Shown here: positions 52,852-54,663 of the stretch, in pieces
Numbering within the stretch: position 1 is the stretch's first letter
How the letters are laid out: every line of letters starts with the position of its first letter
Assembly (NCBI GenBank): GCA_964650385.1
Contig: CAZYTP010000007.1
Span: forward strand, 1 to 54,663
DNA length: 54,663 nt
Reading direction: 5' to 3'
DNA from: JAUSPI01 sp964650385
GTDB lineage: Bacteria > Desulfobacterota > Syntrophia > Syntrophales > JADFWA01
Notes under the pieces: generated by a model
Database searches by the model: none
What the model saw: the letters and a program-made list of their open reading frames with translations, nothing else
What the model was told of the DNA's origin: nothing
Program-made: the position numbers and the translations under genes

Positions 52852-53739
52852 TTACCCTCTGGGATGATATTTCTTATGAATCTTCTTCAATCTTTCTCTG
52901 GTAATATGAGTGTAAATTTGAGTTGTTGATATATCCGCATGTCCAAGCATTACCTGGACGGAGCGGAGATCTGCTCCCCCTTCCAGAAGATGAGTTGCAA
53001 AAGAATGCCTGAATGTGTGAGGGTGCACCTTTTTTTGCAGTCCTGCCTTATTAACATATTTTCTCACGATCTTCCAGAATCCCTGCCTAGTTAGACCTCT
53101 TCCATACCTGTTAAGAAAAAGGGTATTTGTTGTGTTTTCTTTTGAAATTTTCTGCCTGATATTCTTAACATATCGATCCAGAGAATCAATAGCAGTTTTA
53201 CCTATCGGAACAATTCTTTCCTTTTTGCCCTTCCCAATCGTGATCAGATATCCCACCTGCCAGTTGATGCTGTTTATGGTTAGTGAAATCAATTCTGAAA
53301 CGCGAATTCCGGTTGCGTACATGAGTTCCAGCATTGCTTTATCCCTTATGCCGGAGAAAGTTTTCATATCCGGCTGCCTGAGAAGAAGATTCATTTCTTC
53401 CATACTCAAAGTATCGGGCAGGCGCATCCAGACCCTGGCCAGTTCAATATTCGCTACAGGATTTTCAACAACAATGTTTTCACGAATAAGGTATTTATAG
53501 AATCCCCTGAGGGCTGCGAGTCCTCTATTGACAGAGTTTGCTGTCAGACCACTTTCTCTTAAATTTCCGAGATAGGTGATCACATCGTCTGAGACAATAT
53601 CTTTGATGTTTTTAATTTTCCTGTCCTGATTAAATTCAACGTACCTAATCAAATCCCTGCTGTAAGCCTCCAGGGTATTGAGAGAAACACCTTTTTCAAC
53701 AGCAAGGAAATTTAAATATTCATCAACCAGGTTATACAT
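52852..53739 (-). CDS. xerD: Tyrosine recombinase XerD-like
   Basis: A 295-residue site-specific recombinase of the XerC/D class that resolves chromosome dimers. The N-terminal SAM-like domain has LNFLAVEKGVSLNTLEAYSRDL. The catalytic residues are R in YATGIRVSEL, H and R in HTFRHSFATHLLEGGAD, H/W position in GHADISTTQIYTH (the nucleophile Tyr is in QIYTH). All are present. It could be XerC or XerD; its partner is not in the window. Confidence 0.9.
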   Translation of the reverse strand: MYNLVDEYLNFLAVEKGVSLNTLEAYSRDLIRYVEFNQDRKIKNIKDIVSDDVITYLGNLRESGLTANSVNRGLAALRGFYKYLIRENIVVENPVANIELARVWMRLPDTLSMEEMNLLLRQPDMKTFSGIRDKAMLELMYATGIRVSELISLTINSINWQVGYLITIGKGKKERIVPIGKTAIDSLDRYVKNIRQKISKENTTNTLFLNRYGRGLTRQGFWKIVRKYVNKAGLQKKVHPHTFRHSFATHLLEGGADLRSVQVMLGHADISTTQIYTHITRERLKKIHKKYHPRG

Positions 53740-53885
53740 TTTTCAATAAAGTTCCTTGATATATTTGTTAAAAATTCAATTAATCTGTACGAAATATCAT
53801 GTCCAAAGTCAACGGTAATAATTTTGAAATATTTTTCTTGCTTGCTATGATTAGTGTTCTTACGTTATATGAGTAGGGTCTTTCT

Positions 53886-53909
53886 AAGGCCGATGAAGGC
53901 ATCGGCCTT
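53886..53909. repeat. Perfect 10-bp hairpin before the glycosyltransferase gene
   Basis: AAGGCCGATG and CATCGGCCTT enclose an AAGG loop. The flank GTAGGGTCT (53875-53883) and the arm sequence match the element at 48085-48145. It lies 24 nt before the start codon at 53933. Confidence 0.5.
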
Positions 53910-53932
53910 TGCTTGTTCAAGGAGAACATATA

Positions 53933-54663
53933 ATGGTGAAGAAACCTGATTTCATAGAACCAAAAGAGGGTAAAAGAGATTTCTTATACGAAGTTAGTAT
54001 CATCATTCCTGTCTATCGTGAAGCAGAGGCTATAAAAGGCGTCGTTGAAAGAGTTCATCAGGTGATGAATGCACTCGATTATCATTACGAAATTATTGTC
54101 GTGGACGATGGATCAGATGATGAGACGGCAAAGAGAGCAAAAGAAGCAAATGCCCGGGTTATTTCCCACCCGTATAACATAGGAAACGGAGCCGCGGTAA
54201 AGACAGGTATCCGGGAAGCAGACGGTGGAATTCTGGTAATGCTTGATGGAGATGGACAGCATTCCCCCGAAGACATACCTCGCCTGCTGGAAAAGATGGA
54301 TGCTTATGACATGGCGGTTGGCGCGCGGACGGGTGATTCGAAGGCCTCCTTCCACCGGACAGTGGCAAACAGGATCTACAACTGGTTCGCTACGTACATG
54401 TGCAAACGCAGGATAGAAGACCTGACATCGGGATTCAGAGCTGTAAAAGCCGATATTGCCCGTAGCCTCGTATCACTGTTACCCAACACCTTTTCCTACC
54501 CGACAACCATCACCATGGCAGTGGTACGTTCCGGATACAGTCTCGTGTACGTGCCCATAAAAACAACCCGCCGCATAGGCAAAAGCAAGATAAAACTGAT
54601 AAGAGACGGCTCCCGCTTTTTCTTGATTATCATCAAGATCGCCACACTTTTTTCACCAATGAG
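53933..54663 (+). CDS. GT2 glycosyltransferase, DPM1-like (partial)
   Basis: The 5' part (243 codons) of a family 2 glycosyltransferase that runs past the end of the window. IIIPVYREAEAIKGVV begins the fold; VVDDGSDD and LDGDGQHSPED are the nucleotide- and metal-binding Asp motifs; then VGARTGD and DLTSGFRAVKA. It resembles dolichyl/polyprenyl-phosphate mannosyl- or glucosyltransferases, so it probably loads a sugar onto undecaprenyl phosphate. AAGGAG lies 9-10 nt upstream. Divergent from xerD. Confidence 0.9.
   Translation, partial: MVKKPDFIEPKEGKRDFLYEVSIIIPVYREAEAIKGVVERVHQVMNALDYHYEIIVVDDGSDDETAKRAKEANARVISHPYNIGNGAAVKTGIREADGGILVMLDGDGQHSPEDIPRLLEKMDAYDMAVGARTGDSKASFHRTVANRIYNWFATYMCKRRIEDLTSGFRAVKADIARSLVSLLPNTFSYPTTITMAVVRSGYSLVYVPIKTTRRIGKSKIKLIRDGSRFFLIIIKIATLFSPM

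Noticed and set aside
1..54663. CRISPR arrays, tRNA or rRNA genes
   Set aside because: No regularly spaced 25-40 bp repeats and no tRNA cloverleaf or rRNA stretch was recognised by eye; a dedicated scan was not possible.

Overview
The window looks like a chromosomal segment of a Gram-negative deltaproteobacterium (Desulfobacterota, possibly a syntrophic or sulfate-reducer-like lineage). This rests on the conserved block kdsA-kdsC-lptC-lptA-lptB-rpoN-hpf-ptsN-rapZ (Kdo/LPS export plus sigma-54), a DUF4911 protein, a slipin/NfeD pair, an ScpB-type methylmalonyl-CoA decarboxylase, and many small palindromic repeats of the CGTAAAAAGTC and ATTCCC-N8-GGGAAT type. The genus cannot be named from sequence alone. 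No tRNA, rRNA or CRISPR array was seen.

Layout. (1) 1-14.6 kb is an accessory region. It holds a DUF2971 gene followed by an integron attC-like site; a two-gene module of a PLD-SNF2 helicase and an Eco57I/PglX-like adenine methyltransferase (candidate DISARM-like or restriction-type defence); a Fic protein; a Schlafen AlbA_2/ATPase regulator; and a HicBA toxin-antitoxin pair. Its most unusual property is one promoter/leader sequence present three times, in front of the helicase-methylase operon, fic and the AlbA_2 gene. In all three copies a start codon lies 83-84 nt from the same TATACA box. In two copies that start codon opens only a short leader ORF followed by a terminator-like hairpin. 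A voltage-gated ion channel, an EF-hand protein and an internally deleted flavoprotein pseudogene close the region. (2) 14.9-19.1 kb (minus strand) is a recG-queD-queE-queC operon for DNA repair and preQ0/queuosine precursor synthesis. (3) 19.3-24.6 kb (plus) runs purM-purN-DUF523-FAD oxidoreductase-phosphofructokinase, then rpmB. (4) 24.6-31.5 kb has hypothetical genes, DUF4911, recJ, a universal stress protein and an EmrAB-type efflux pair. (5) 31.5-32.6 kb is a long, structured leader before satP (acetate/succinate permease family). (6) 32.9-43.5 kb holds a LiaF-like membrane protein, slipin-NfeD, family 4 uracil-DNA glycosylase, coaBC, a LysE exporter, an aldehyde dehydrogenase, scpB, hsp20 and an M23 peptidase. 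(7) 43.6-53.7 kb (minus) is the xerD-TPR-kdsA-kdsC-lptCAB-rpoN-hpf-ptsN-rapZ cluster. A GT2 glycosyltransferase starts at 53933 and runs off the window.

Read together, the core genes cover envelope biogenesis, nitrogen/sigma-54-linked regulation, purine and deazapurine synthesis and repair. The left accessory block is where novelty is most likely: a two-gene helicase/methylase module that appears to be wired, through a duplicated promoter-leader cassette, to a Fic and an AlbA_2 regulator.
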